Shown here: one piece after another, positions 6,142-13,594 of the stretch
Position numbering within the stretch: position 1 is the stretch's first letter
Layout: every line of letters starts with the position of its first letter
The notes under the pieces: model-generated
Told to the model about the DNA's origin: nothing
Databases searched by the model: none
The model's input: the letters and a program-made list of their open reading frames with translations, nothing else
Assembly (NCBI RefSeq): GCF_910585845.1
Contig: NZ_CAJUHF010000064.1
Location: 1-16,007 of the forward strand
DNA length: 16,007 nucleotides
Source of the DNA: an uncultured Bacteroides sp.
Lineage (GTDB): Bacteria > Bacteroidota > Bacteroidia > Bacteroidales > Bacteroidaceae
Reading direction: 5' to 3'
Position numbers and translations under genes: made by a program

Positions 6142-7572
6142 TTAGAGGTTATAGGCTGATTCTCCATGTTCATAGATGTCAAGACCTTCTTCTTCCACAC
6201 GTTTCGGAACGCGGAGACCATGTAGGGCGTTAAGACCTTTGAAAATGATGAATCCCATGCCTGCTGCCCATATACCAACTACAAGGGCACCAAATAACTG
6301 AGCACCGAAAAAGCCTGCACCTGCACCGTAGAAGAGGCCTTCGCTGGTAGAGAACAGTCCGGTAAGTACCGTGCCAAGGAAGCCGCAGACCCCATGTACT
6401 GAAGAGGCACCTACAGGATCGTCGATTTTAAGAACTTTATCAATGAACTCAACTGAGAAGATCATTACAATTCCACAGAGTGTACCAATAATGACTGCGC
6501 CCAACGGAGAAACAACATCGCAACCTGCCGTGATACCTACCAAACCGGCTAAGATACCATTCAGTGTAAGTGACAAAGACGGTTTGCTGAATTTCAGCCA
6601 GCTGACTGACAAGGCAAAGAAACCACCGGCACAAGCGGCAAGATTGGTGGTGAGAAATACATGGGAGATAGCTTCTTGATCGGCTGTAGAAGCTGCTGCC
6701 AACTGTGAACCTGGGTTGAAACCGAACCAGCCGAACCACAGAATGAATACTCCGAGAGCTGCTATCGTCAGGTTATGTCCCGGAATGGCTTTAGATTTGC
6801 TGTCTTTACCATACTTGCCGATACGAGGGCCAAGGATGGCGGCACCAACCAGTGCAATCCATCCACCTACGGAATGAACTATCGTAGAACCTGCAAAATC
6901 GTGGAATGTAGTGCCGAACAAACTTATCATGAATGAACCTTCTTCACCGTTCATTAGCCATCCGCCACCCCAAGTCCAATGACCTGATACTGGATAAATC
7001 AGTAAACTGATGAAGATAGTATAAATCAGATACATAGAGAACTTAGTACGCTCTGCCATGGCTCCCGAAACGATAGTGGCGGCTGTAGCGCAAAACACTG
7101 TCTGGAAAATCAGGAATCCTTCAGTAGGAAGCCCGTTCCCGTTGTAGAATGAGAGGTCAAAAAAGTGGGGCATCCCTACGAAGTCACCTACGCCGAACAT
7201 AAGTCCGAAACCGATGAACCAATAGAGCAGGGAACCGAACATGAAGTCTACGAAGTTCTTCATTAGGATATTGGCTGTATTTTTAGTCCGTGTAAATCCG
7301 GCTTCTACCAATGCGAATCCCGGTTGCATGAAGAATACCAACATGGCAGCTAGAAGCATCCATACTGTGTTGATTCCGTTTACTAATTCATCAATCGCGT
7401 CAGGAGTACTCTCTTCTGTAGTTATCTCCTCTGCGACGGTTGTTGCCGAGGATGCTATCTCACTGATCGTTACGGTGTCCTGTGCGGAAATTTCCGTGGC
7501 CATACAGCTCGCTATAAGGATAGCACCGACTATGCACAGCTTGCTGAAGCTGTACTTCTTATATTTATCCAT
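6142..7572 (-). CDS. amtB: ammonium transporter AmtB
   Basis: An inner-membrane channel that brings ammonium into the cell. The 476 residues have an N-terminal signal peptide (core about 11-24, likely cut after SAQ at 31; an ILIASC lipobox-like motif ends at Cys23), then a polar, acidic, threonine-rich stretch to about 65, then eleven membrane helices. The pore's twin histidines are present: His233 in HDFAGSTIVHSVGG (Asp225 is the conserved aspartate) and His393 in SSVHGVCGFLG. The acidic stretch after the signal makes the protein longer than E. coli AmtB (428 residues). It lies 65 bases after the PII gene, the classic glnK-amtB order, so PII is expected to bind the cytoplasmic face and block transport when nitrogen is plentiful. 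Confidence 0.95.
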   Translation of the reverse strand: MDKYKKYSFSKLCIVGAILIASCMATEISAQDTVTISEIASSATTVAEEITTEESTPDAIDELVNGINTVWMLLAAMLVFFMQPGFALVEAGFTRTKNTANILMKNFVDFMFGSLLYWFIGFGLMFGVGDFVGMPHFFDLSFYNGNGLPTEGFLIFQTVFCATAATIVSGAMAERTKFSMYLIYTIFISLLIYPVSGHWTWGGGWLMNGEEGSFMISLFGTTFHDFAGSTIVHSVGGWIALVGAAILGPRIGKYGKDSKSKAIPGHNLTIAALGVFILWFGWFGFNPGSQLAAASTADQEAISHVFLTTNLAACAGGFFALSVSWLKFSKPSLSLTLNGILAGLVGITAGCDVVSPLGAVIIGTLCGIVMIFSVEFIDKVLKIDDPVGASSVHGVCGFLGTVLTGLFSTSEGLFYGAGAGFFGAQLFGALVVGIWAAGMGFIIFKGLNALHGLRVPKRVEEEGLDIYEHGESAYNL

Positions 7573-7637
7573 AATGTTTTTTGTTTATTTGTTGTACTTG
7601 TATTCTTTGGCTTTAAGAGTGGTTTGTTGCTGCCGTT

Positions 7638-7994
7638 TTATCTTTCTTGTTCAGCATTATAGAGGGCGATGTCACCTCTTTCAGCGGTACGGATGCGGAT
7701 GGCATCTTCAATGGGGATAACAAAGATGCGTCCATCGCCGATCTCTCCGGTCTGCGCAGCTTTGATAATGGCTTGCACTGTCTTTTCCGCATTCTTGTCA
7801 CGCACGACGATGGAAATCAGGATACGTTCAATGGAACTGGTGTCGTACATGACGCCGCGGTAGGTACGGGCTTGGCGTGATTTTCCTATACCTCTTACAT
7901 CATAGTAGGAGAACCATTCAATGTCCGCTTCAAGCAATGCCTCTTTTACATCCTCGAATTTGGTCTTACGGATAATTGCTTCAATCTTTTTCAT
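7638..7994 (-). CDS. glnK: nitrogen regulatory PII protein (GlnK/GlnB family)
   Basis: A 118-residue trimeric signal protein that senses ATP/ADP and 2-oxoglutarate and regulates ammonium uptake and assimilation. Family marks are the MKKIEAII N-terminus, the T-loop with Tyr50 (aligned to uridylylated Tyr51 of E. coli GlnB) in TYRGVMY, the B-loop TGEIGDGRIFV (82-92) and the C-loop RIRTAERGD (100-108). The T-loop base is unusual: GIGKSRQAR replaces the common GFGRQKGH, one residue shorter, and the 2-oxoglutarate ligand Gln39 aligns to Ser39. The symbol glnK is chosen from its place beside amtB; glnB is equally defensible. It follows the porin gene by 114 bases. Confidence 0.93.
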   Translation of the reverse strand: MKKIEAIIRKTKFEDVKEALLEADIEWFSYYDVRGIGKSRQARTYRGVMYDTSSIERILISIVVRDKNAEKTVQAIIKAAQTGEIGDGRIFVIPIEDAIRIRTAERGDIALYNAEQER

Positions 7995-8108
7995 ACCTTA
8001 AATATTATGTGGTTTCTGATCTTTGGAATGGGCAAGGTATCCGATGTATTGGTTGGCAATAGTTTTCCTGTATACCTGTACCTCATTCATTTGTCTGTTT
8101 TGTTTGGG

Positions 8109-8828
8109 TTAAAAACTGATACCAACGGCAAAATAGGTTCCTTGCGTGTGGGGATTGAACGTCAGCTGCGCGAAAACTGGCAGTGCAAAAGTCTTATTGA
8201 ATTGGATCTCTTTGTCAGCTCTCAGGGTGAGGTTGGTAATGTTGAATTTATCGGCGTATGCACCTTCCCACGGGGTAAAACCAACTTCTGCCGACCAATC
8301 CAGTCCGCCTAATTTGAAAGGAGCACTGACACCGATATAAGTGGAATAAGCTCTATCGCCATTCTCTTTGGTGTAATCATCTCCAGCGAAGTAGGTGTTC
8401 CAGCTTAATGCCAACGGACCAAAGTCGTATCCGAGAGTTGCTTCGAAAATATGTGCAGTACTGTGTGAGCCATACTTGAAATAATTTCCTGTATATCCGC
8501 CATCTGCCTGATGATAAGAGAACCAGTAGTCGGTGACTGCAACGCTGAAACCGCCAGTTTCATATCCTAATGTAAGGTCTATTTCCCTGGCATCCTCTTT
8601 GTCGAGTCCTACGGATCCCCATGCTGCCAATGACACCCCCTTATAACCTACCGACATGCTGGGCTGGATGCTTACTCCTCCGCAATCTGTGCCACGCCAG
8701 ATGTAGCCACTTACCAGATCGGCACCTACTGATGCTTCCACTTTGTCCTGCGCATAGGCAGTGAAGGGAAGTATTGCCGATAGTACTGCGATTGTCATTG
8801 CTTTCAATTTAACACTTTTTGTTTTCAT
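8109..8828 (-). CDS. TorF-family putative porin (outer-membrane beta-barrel)
   Basis: A 239-residue outer-membrane protein. It starts with a signal peptide (MKTKSVKLKAMTIAVLSAIL, cut after AYAQ at about 27) and ends with a strand closing in GISF, the terminal phenylalanine that outer-membrane barrel assembly recognises. Alternating hydrophobic/polar strands rich in Y, W and G fill the rest, beginning with VEASVGADLVSGYIWRG, typical of the TorF/Gcw_chp putative porin family. The solute is unknown. It lies at the head of the PII-amtB-glnN block on the same strand, which suggests uptake of a small nitrogen compound across the outer membrane, an inference from position only. No Bacteroides-type promoter box was found in the 92 bases upstream, so read-through from dapL is possible. 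Confidence 0.8.
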   Translation of the reverse strand: MKTKSVKLKAMTIAVLSAILPFTAYAQDKVEASVGADLVSGYIWRGTDCGGVSIQPSMSVGYKGVSLAAWGSVGLDKEDAREIDLTLGYETGGFSVAVTDYWFSYHQADGGYTGNYFKYGSHSTAHIFEATLGYDFGPLALSWNTYFAGDDYTKENGDRAYSTYIGVSAPFKLGGLDWSAEVGFTPWEGAYADKFNITNLTLRADKEIQFNKTFALPVFAQLTFNPHTQGTYFAVGISF

Positions 8829-8839
8829 ACTTTTTACCT

Positions 8840-8853
8840 TTTTAAATTTAAAA
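8840..8853. repeat. AT palindrome upstream of the porin gene
   Basis: TTTTAAATTTAAAA is a perfect 14-bp palindrome 12 bases before the porin start codon, inside its leader. A second small palindrome, AGCGCGCT at 8890-8897, lies next to TATATATA. Either could be a protein site or chance in AT-rich DNA. The remainder of 8829-8920 shows no gene and no clear terminator after dapL. Confidence 0.3.
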
Positions 8854-8920
8854 GAATTGCAGATGATCAGTCCGACGTATAGTATATATAGCGCGCTTTA
8901 ACTACTTATTTATGATTCGA

Positions 8921-10153
8921 TTAAACCAGCCAGTTCCTGATTCTTCTCATGGCCTCTACGCAGTTTTCATGATTACCGAAGGCGGTCAGGCGGATGTAAC
9001 CTTCTCCACTGGGACCGAATCCTACTCCGGGTGTTCCTACCACGTTGGCCTCATATAACATTTGCTCAAAGAATCGCCATGAACCGATACCATTGGGTGT
9101 TTTCAGCCAGAGGTAAGGGGCATTCACACCGCCATAGACTTTCAATCCGGCAGCTTCCAGTCCCTCTTTCATTGTACGGGCATTGTTCATGTAGTAATCT
9201 ATATTCTCTTTTATCTGCCGTTTGCCTTCCGGGGTATATATGGCTTCGGCTGCCCGTTGGGTGATATAGCTGGTGCCATTGAATTTGGTGCATTGACGAC
9301 GGTTCCACAGGCGGTTCAGAACAATACGTTCACCGGTCAGGGTGGCGGCGGTCAGTTCTTTGGGGACTACGGTATATCCGCAACGTACTCCGGTGAAGCC
9401 GGCTGTTTTTGAAAAGCTGCGGAACTCGATGGCACATTTCTTAGCCCCCTTTATTTCGTAGATAGAGTGGGGGACATCCTCCTCTTGTATAAATGCTTCG
9501 TATGCGGCATCAAACAGGATGAGCGTATCGTTGGCAAGTGCATAATCCACCCATTTCTTGAGTTGGGCTTTGGTCAATGTGGTTCCTGTGGGATTATTCG
9601 GATAGCAGAGATAGATGATATCGATGCGTTTGTCCGGTATCTCGGGGACAAAATCGTTTTCAGCACTACATGGCATATAGGTGACATTGCTCCATTTGCC
9701 GTCTTCTTCCAGTACACCTGCACGACCGCACATCACATTGCTGTCTATGTAGACGGGATAGATCGGATCGGTCACTCCTACGCTGTTGTCATGGCGGAGA
9801 ATATCTCCAATGTTACCCGTATCGCTTTTGGCTCCATCATTGATGAAAATTTCCGTCGGGCTGAAATGGATTCCTCTCGGGCTATAGTCATGTTTGATGA
9901 TAGCTTCAATCAGAAAGTCGTATCCTTGTTCAGGACCATATCCGCGGAATGTCTTGCTGTTTGCCATCTCTTCCACTGCCTTGTGCATCGCTTCGATGCA
10001 GGCAGGTGGCAGTGGTCGGGTGACATCTCCGATTCCCAAGCGGATAATTTCCTGTTTGGGATGGGTTATCCTGAAAGTATTCACCTTTTTAGCTATGTCT
10101 GAAAATAAATAACTTCCCGGTAGTTTTAAAAAATGCTCATTTACTAATGCCAT
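8921..10153 (-). CDS. dapL: LL-diaminopimelate aminotransferase
   Basis: A pyridoxal-phosphate enzyme that converts tetrahydrodipicolinate to LL-2,6-diaminopimelate in one step with glutamate as amino donor, bypassing the succinylase or acetylase routes. The 410 residues match the family. The N-terminus MALVNEHFLKLPGSYLFSDI is characteristic. The fold-type I aminotransferase sites are visible: the Schiff-base lysine K249 in SFSKTAGFTGVRCG, the cofactor-binding YPNNPTG (184-190) with Asn187, and FDAAYEA (214-220) with Asp215 and Tyr218. It follows dapF by only 14 bases on the same strand and makes the substrate that DapF uses, so the two are an operon. It acts in the cytoplasm for lysine and peptidoglycan synthesis. 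Confidence 0.95.
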   Translation of the reverse strand: MALVNEHFLKLPGSYLFSDIAKKVNTFRITHPKQEIIRLGIGDVTRPLPPACIEAMHKAVEEMANSKTFRGYGPEQGYDFLIEAIIKHDYSPRGIHFSPTEIFINDGAKSDTGNIGDILRHDNSVGVTDPIYPVYIDSNVMCGRAGVLEEDGKWSNVTYMPCSAENDFVPEIPDKRIDIIYLCYPNNPTGTTLTKAQLKKWVDYALANDTLILFDAAYEAFIQEEDVPHSIYEIKGAKKCAIEFRSFSKTAGFTGVRCGYTVVPKELTAATLTGERIVLNRLWNRRQCTKFNGTSYITQRAAEAIYTPEGKRQIKENIDYYMNNARTMKEGLEAAGLKVYGGVNAPYLWLKTPNGIGSWRFFEQMLYEANVVGTPGVGFGPSGEGYIRLTAFGNHENCVEAMRRIRNWLV

Positions 10154-10167
10154 ACTTTTTTGTTGCT

Positions 10168-11007
10168 TTAAGCGTTTATTTTAGTGGTGAATGATTCATT
10201 ATCAATCTCTATTTCTCCTTCAAATACGCGGGTTGCTCCTCCGGTCATTGCCACATGCCCGTCCTTTTCGTTCCATTCGATGTGGAGCCTGCCTCCATCC
10301 ATGATGATATCTGAAGCTCTTCCTGTCCATCCTGTGAAGGCGGCGGCTACAGCGGTGGCACAAGCTCCTGTTCCGCAGGCTTGTGTAATGCCCGAACCTC
10401 TTTCCCATACCCGCATCCGGATGCTGCCATTCTCAAGCAGTTGGGCAAACTCCACATTGATCCGGTCGGGAAATAAAGGATGGTTTTCCAACTCCGGTCC
10501 GATGCTTTCAAGGTGGATATCCTTTATGTCATTTACGAAGATCACCAGATGGGGATTTCCCATTGACAGGACAGTGCCGGTGAATTGCTTTCCTTGGGCC
10601 TCTACGATTTGTTCATGTATGCCGGCAGGAGCTCCCATATCTACGGTGACACTATCCACTTTGCCATCTTCTATGTGAAGTCTTAAGATTTTGATGCCCG
10701 AAAGTGTATCAAGGGTGATTGTGGTCTTTGAGGTTAGGCCATATTCATATAAGTATTTCCCGATACAACGGCTGGCGTTACCGCACATCTGGGCCTCCGA
10801 ACCGTCCGCATTGAAGATACGCATACTGAAATCTGCTTTGTCTGAACTGCCGATGAGTACAAGTCCGTCGCTTCCAATTCCTGTGTGGCGGGCACTCCAT
10901 GCAACTGAAAGTTTGTCAGGGCTTTCGATGGGGGATTTGATGGTATCTACATAAATATAGTCATTGCCTGCTCCATGCATCTTGGTGAATTTAATCTTCT
11001 GTGTCAT
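10168..11007 (-). CDS. dapF: diaminopimelate epimerase
   Basis: Interconverts LL- and meso-diaminopimelate, the precursor of lysine and of the peptidoglycan cross-link. The 279-residue protein has the two pseudo-symmetric halves of the cofactor-independent epimerase, each with its catalytic cysteine: Cys75 in NADGSEAQMCGNASRC and Cys211 in GSGITQACGTGACA. The N-terminus KFTKMHGAGNDYIYVD is a strong family signature. It is the first gene of dapF-dapL and has a good promoter box about 50 bases upstream of the start codon. Confidence 0.96.
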   Translation of the reverse strand: MTQKIKFTKMHGAGNDYIYVDTIKSPIESPDKLSVAWSARHTGIGSDGLVLIGSSDKADFSMRIFNADGSEAQMCGNASRCIGKYLYEYGLTSKTTITLDTLSGIKILRLHIEDGKVDSVTVDMGAPAGIHEQIVEAQGKQFTGTVLSMGNPHLVIFVNDIKDIHLESIGPELENHPLFPDRINVEFAQLLENGSIRMRVWERGSGITQACGTGACATAVAAAFTGWTGRASDIIMDGGRLHIEWNEKDGHVAMTGGATRVFEGEIEIDNESFTTKINA

Positions 11008-11057
11008 TTAGTACCATATTAATGGGGTGATACTTTCTTTTTGTTTTAATTATGCTG

Positions 11058-11065
11058 CAAAGATA
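11058..11065 (-). promoter_or_regulatory. -7 box of the dapF promoter
   Basis: On the minus strand TATCTTTG, an exact match to the Bacteroides TAnnTTTG box, lies 51 bases upstream of the dapF ATG. A clear TTTG at -33 is not seen; only T-rich sequence lies at about that distance. Confidence 0.55.
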
Positions 11066-11303
11066 CTGCGTTTTGGTTTTCTTTTATTGAAAAGGATATC
11101 TTATTTCTACTTTTAGTGCAAAATCTTTCACTCCTTTTAAATATATACTGCTCAAGTTTTAAATTAAAAGTTTATAGGGGTATATTTGAATATTTTGTTA
11201 TTGACGGAATTATTTTTGTATATTCATTCCATGTAAATAAGGAAGCGGATATGTACTTTTGGCATGAAATGGAGCATATAAAACGAAAAAAAGTTCCATA
11301 ATG
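11066..11303. other. AT-rich spacer between potD and dapF, no supported gene
   Basis: A stretch of low GC. The plus strand holds a 61-codon frame (11116-11301) that ends against the potD stop, but its composition follows the AT-rich spacer and no domain or start signal supports it. On the minus strand, downstream of potD, an oligo-T run (11288-11294) follows an imperfect TCCA...TGGA stem and may weakly end potD transcription. Confidence 0.4.
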
Positions 11304-12626
11304 TCAATATTGGATGCGTCGTCTGCGTCTGCGGTGACGTTTTTTCTGCTTATAGTTACTGATACGTTTCCATACGATCCAGACAAACAAGGCACCGAAG
11401 ACGGCAAAGATAAGAAGTACGATACCCGTATTCAGGTTGTCTCCCTTGACGCGGCTCCACATCTCGAGCACGAGTTCAGTGCGGTCGCCGAAGTCGCGTA
11501 TCATGGCGCAACGCTCCACGACCTTGCGGTCGGGATATTGAATCGGATTGATGGGAATGCAACTTGCTTCGGGACCGAAGAAATAGCTGAGATCGGAGTA
11601 TTGCTCAAGCGTCGAATCTATCTTGGCTTCCATGATTTCGGGAGTAGCTACAGCGCTGACATACCCGATGGCGTCCATGTTGCGCAAAGCAATGTCCGGC
11701 TGGCAGAGATAGTTGATGAAATAGCTGGCAGCCTTCACGTTGCGGGCGTATTTAGGGATTGCCCATCCGTCATACCAGATATTGCTTCCCTCGCGGGGAA
11801 CTTCGTAGTCGAGACTGACCCCTACGGCTTCCGCCTCTTCGATAGCCCAAACCGCATCGCCGCTCCAGGTCAGGTTGAGCCACGTCTTGTTCTTGGTCAT
11901 CATCTCCTTGCCGAAGTCGGCTTCCCAACCGGCGATATTGGGTTTCAAGGCTTTCAGGTATTGTTCTGCCAAGGCGATTGCTTCCGGAGAGTTGTTATTC
12001 ATCAGTTGCTCTACAGTAATGGTGCTATCGGCAAGCTGGCTGGCATGTGCATAGATGATGGCAGTGCCATACGCATCGCGATAACTGTCTTTCATCAAGA
12101 TTTTACCCTGGTTGGCGTCATCCCAGAGGCATCCCCAGGTGCTGACTTCTTCACGGGTCTTGAAGTTCTGGTTATAGAGGATTCCGGCGGTGCCCCACAT
12201 GTAGGGGACAACGTAATCGTTGGTATGCCGTCCGGGTTGGCTGATCTTCTCCAATTCCTTCCGGATGTAGGGTGAGATATTGGGGATATAGTCGGGTGTA
12301 CTGCCGAAGTTCCTCTCGATGGGGAGCAGCAGGTCCTTCTTCAGCATACGTTCGATGATGTATTCCGAGGGGCATACGAGGTCGAAGTCTTCTTGTCCGC
12401 GTTCGATTTTGGTGAGCATGATCTCATTGATATCAAAGACCTGGTAGATGATGCGTATCTCTTCGCCGGTCTGCTCTTTGTACCAGGCAGGAAACTCGGA
12501 AAGGACATCTTCGTCGATGTAGTCGGCCCAGTTATAGACTTTCAATACGTGGCTGCGCTTCTTGCCTGAGTCGGTGCAGGAGGCGAGCAGGAAGATGCAG
12601 AGGAGGAAGGGGAGGAATCTTTTCAT
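11304..12626 (-). CDS. potD: polyamine ABC transporter substrate-binding lipoprotein (PotD-like) with C-terminal membrane anchor
   Basis: Captures spermidine/putrescine and delivers it to the PotBC channel. The N-terminus is a lipoprotein signal (MKRFLPFLLCIFLLASC; lipidation at Cys17). The body is a PotD/PotF-type periplasmic binding protein: LKVYNWADYIDEDVL, LVCPSEYIIERML, YVVPYMWGTAGILYN and WAIPKYARN are family blocks. At 440 residues it is about 90 longer than E. coli PotD. The extra length includes a C-terminal hydrophobic helix at about 400-419 (TGIVLLIFAVFGALFVWIVW) and a 21-residue basic tail with KKRHRRRRRR. By the positive-inside rule the tail faces the cytoplasm, so the protein would be held in the inner membrane at both ends. 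It is the last gene of the operon, 176 bases after potC, behind an inverted-repeat spacer. Confidence 0.9.
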   Translation of the reverse strand: MKRFLPFLLCIFLLASCTDSGKKRSHVLKVYNWADYIDEDVLSEFPAWYKEQTGEEIRIIYQVFDINEIMLTKIERGQEDFDLVCPSEYIIERMLKKDLLLPIERNFGSTPDYIPNISPYIRKELEKISQPGRHTNDYVVPYMWGTAGILYNQNFKTREEVSTWGCLWDDANQGKILMKDSYRDAYGTAIIYAHASQLADSTITVEQLMNNNSPEAIALAEQYLKALKPNIAGWEADFGKEMMTKNKTWLNLTWSGDAVWAIEEAEAVGVSLDYEVPREGSNIWYDGWAIPKYARNVKAASYFINYLCQPDIALRNMDAIGYVSAVATPEIMEAKIDSTLEQYSDLSYFFGPEASCIPINPIQYPDRKVVERCAMIRDFGDRTELVLEMWSRVKGDNLNTGIVLLIFAVFGALFVWIVWKRISNYKQKKRHRRRRRRIQY

Positions 12627-12642
12627 TCGCTTATTTATTTAA

Positions 12643-12793
12643 GTTTCGCAAACTCAATTTCTTAATTTACAAGGTTTCAGTTGATAAATATACAAGGAGT
12701 AAAGTATAGGTTATAACTCTTAACCTTATGACAAGCATTTTTCCCTTGTCACCTTGTTACCTTTGTTCCCTGCAAAAGTTGAGCTTGCGAAAC
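12643..12793. repeat. inverted-repeat-bounded 151-bp spacer between potC and potD
   Basis: GTTTCGCAAACTCAA at 12643-12657 pairs with TTGAGCTTGCGAAAC at 12779-12793, 15 bp with one mismatch that would be a G-U pair in RNA. Between the arms, ACAAGG occurs at 12669-12674 and 12692-12697. Its complement occurs three times close together as CCTTGT/CCTTTGT (12744-12749, 12752-12757 by overlap, 12760-12766). A small AGGTTA/TAACCT stem sits at about 12708-12726. No ORF and no flanking duplication is visible. It may be a folded intercistronic RNA or a small mobile-repeat remnant. Confidence 0.7.
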
Positions 12794-12802
12794 GTGAGTC
12801 AT

Positions 12803-13594
12803 TTATTCTTTTCTGGAGCGTTCAGCTCTTTTGTTGATTACGATTAGCAATACTAATACCGTTACAAAGATGATGGTCGACAACGGGCGTAATTCCGGGG
12901 TAAGCCCTCCTTTACGTGCGTCGGCATAAATATAGGTGGAAAGCGTTTCCAGGCCCTCGTTGCCAATGGTGAAGATGGTGACTGCAAAATCATCAATGGA
13001 CAGGGTGAAAGCCAGAATAAATCCACTTATCATGCCCGGCAGGATTTCGGGGAAGATAATCTTACGCAAAGCTTGGAAAGGCGTGGCACCCAGGTCGAGT
13101 GCGGCCTCATAGACATTCTGATTCATCTTTTTCAGGCGTGGCATGACACTGAGCACTACGTAGGGCGTACAGAAAGTGATATGCGCCAGCACCACCGTTG
13201 TGAAGCCCTGCGATATGCCGAAGCTGACAAACAGCAGGAACAACGATACTCCCGTGATGATATCCGCGTTCATCATCGGGATGGCGTTGGTGAAGTTCAT
13301 CACCTGTCGGGTACGTGAGCGCAGGTTGAAGATGCCGATGGCTGCCAGACTTCCTAACAGGGTGGATGCCGTAGCCGCAATCAGTGCGATGACAAACGTG
13401 TTCCAAATGGCACTGATCAGCGAATGGTGCATGCCGCCTGTGAAGAGGGAGCTGTATAACTTGGTGGAAAATCCGGTCCAGTTGCCCAACACCTTGGCTT
13501 CGGTGAAGGAGAAAATCATGATAATCAGTATCGGCGAATAGAGCAACGCCAACAGCAACCACAAATATCCTTTGGTCAGTATACGTGTCATCAT
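12803..13594 (-). CDS. potC: polyamine ABC transporter permease PotC
   Basis: One of the two membrane channel subunits of the spermidine/putrescine importer. It has 263 residues with six hydrophobic segments, the first at about 10-30. The EAA loop that docks on the ATPase is clear: YEAALDLGATPFQALRKIIF at about 162-181 followed by PEILPGMISG. Binding-protein-dependent permeases of this kind (BPD_transp_1) pair with a PotB partner, here directly upstream. Its ATG (13592-13594) overlaps the potB stop as ATGA, so translation is likely coupled; a second ATG follows in frame. The C-terminus RAERSRKE is basic and cytoplasmic. Confidence 0.93.
   Translation of the reverse strand: MMTRILTKGYLWLLLALLYSPILIIMIFSFTEAKVLGNWTGFSTKLYSSLFTGGMHHSLISAIWNTFVIALIAATASTLLGSLAAIGIFNLRSRTRQVMNFTNAIPMMNADIITGVSLFLLFVSFGISQGFTTVVLAHITFCTPYVVLSVMPRLKKMNQNVYEAALDLGATPFQALRKIIFPEILPGMISGFILAFTLSIDDFAVTIFTIGNEGLETLSTYIYADARKGGLTPELRPLSTIIFVTVLVLLIVINKRAERSRKE

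Noticed and set aside
7995..8108. A TACCTTGC box upstream of the PII gene as a promoter
   Set aside because: It departs from TAnnTTTG and the nearest TTG lies at too short a spacing; not strong enough to list.
9467..10102. 211-codon open frame on the plus strand opposite dapL
   Set aside because: Antisense to the PLP-binding part of dapL, no domain and no start signal.
11116..11301. 61-codon open frame on the plus strand between dapF and potD
   Set aside because: AT-rich spacer composition, no start signal and no recognisable feature beyond a weak hydrophobic patch; kept only as part of the spacer description.
11301..12275. 324-codon open frame on the plus strand opposite potD
   Set aside because: It lies entirely antisense to a well-recognised PotD-like gene, has no recognisable domain, and is explained by codon composition of the real gene.
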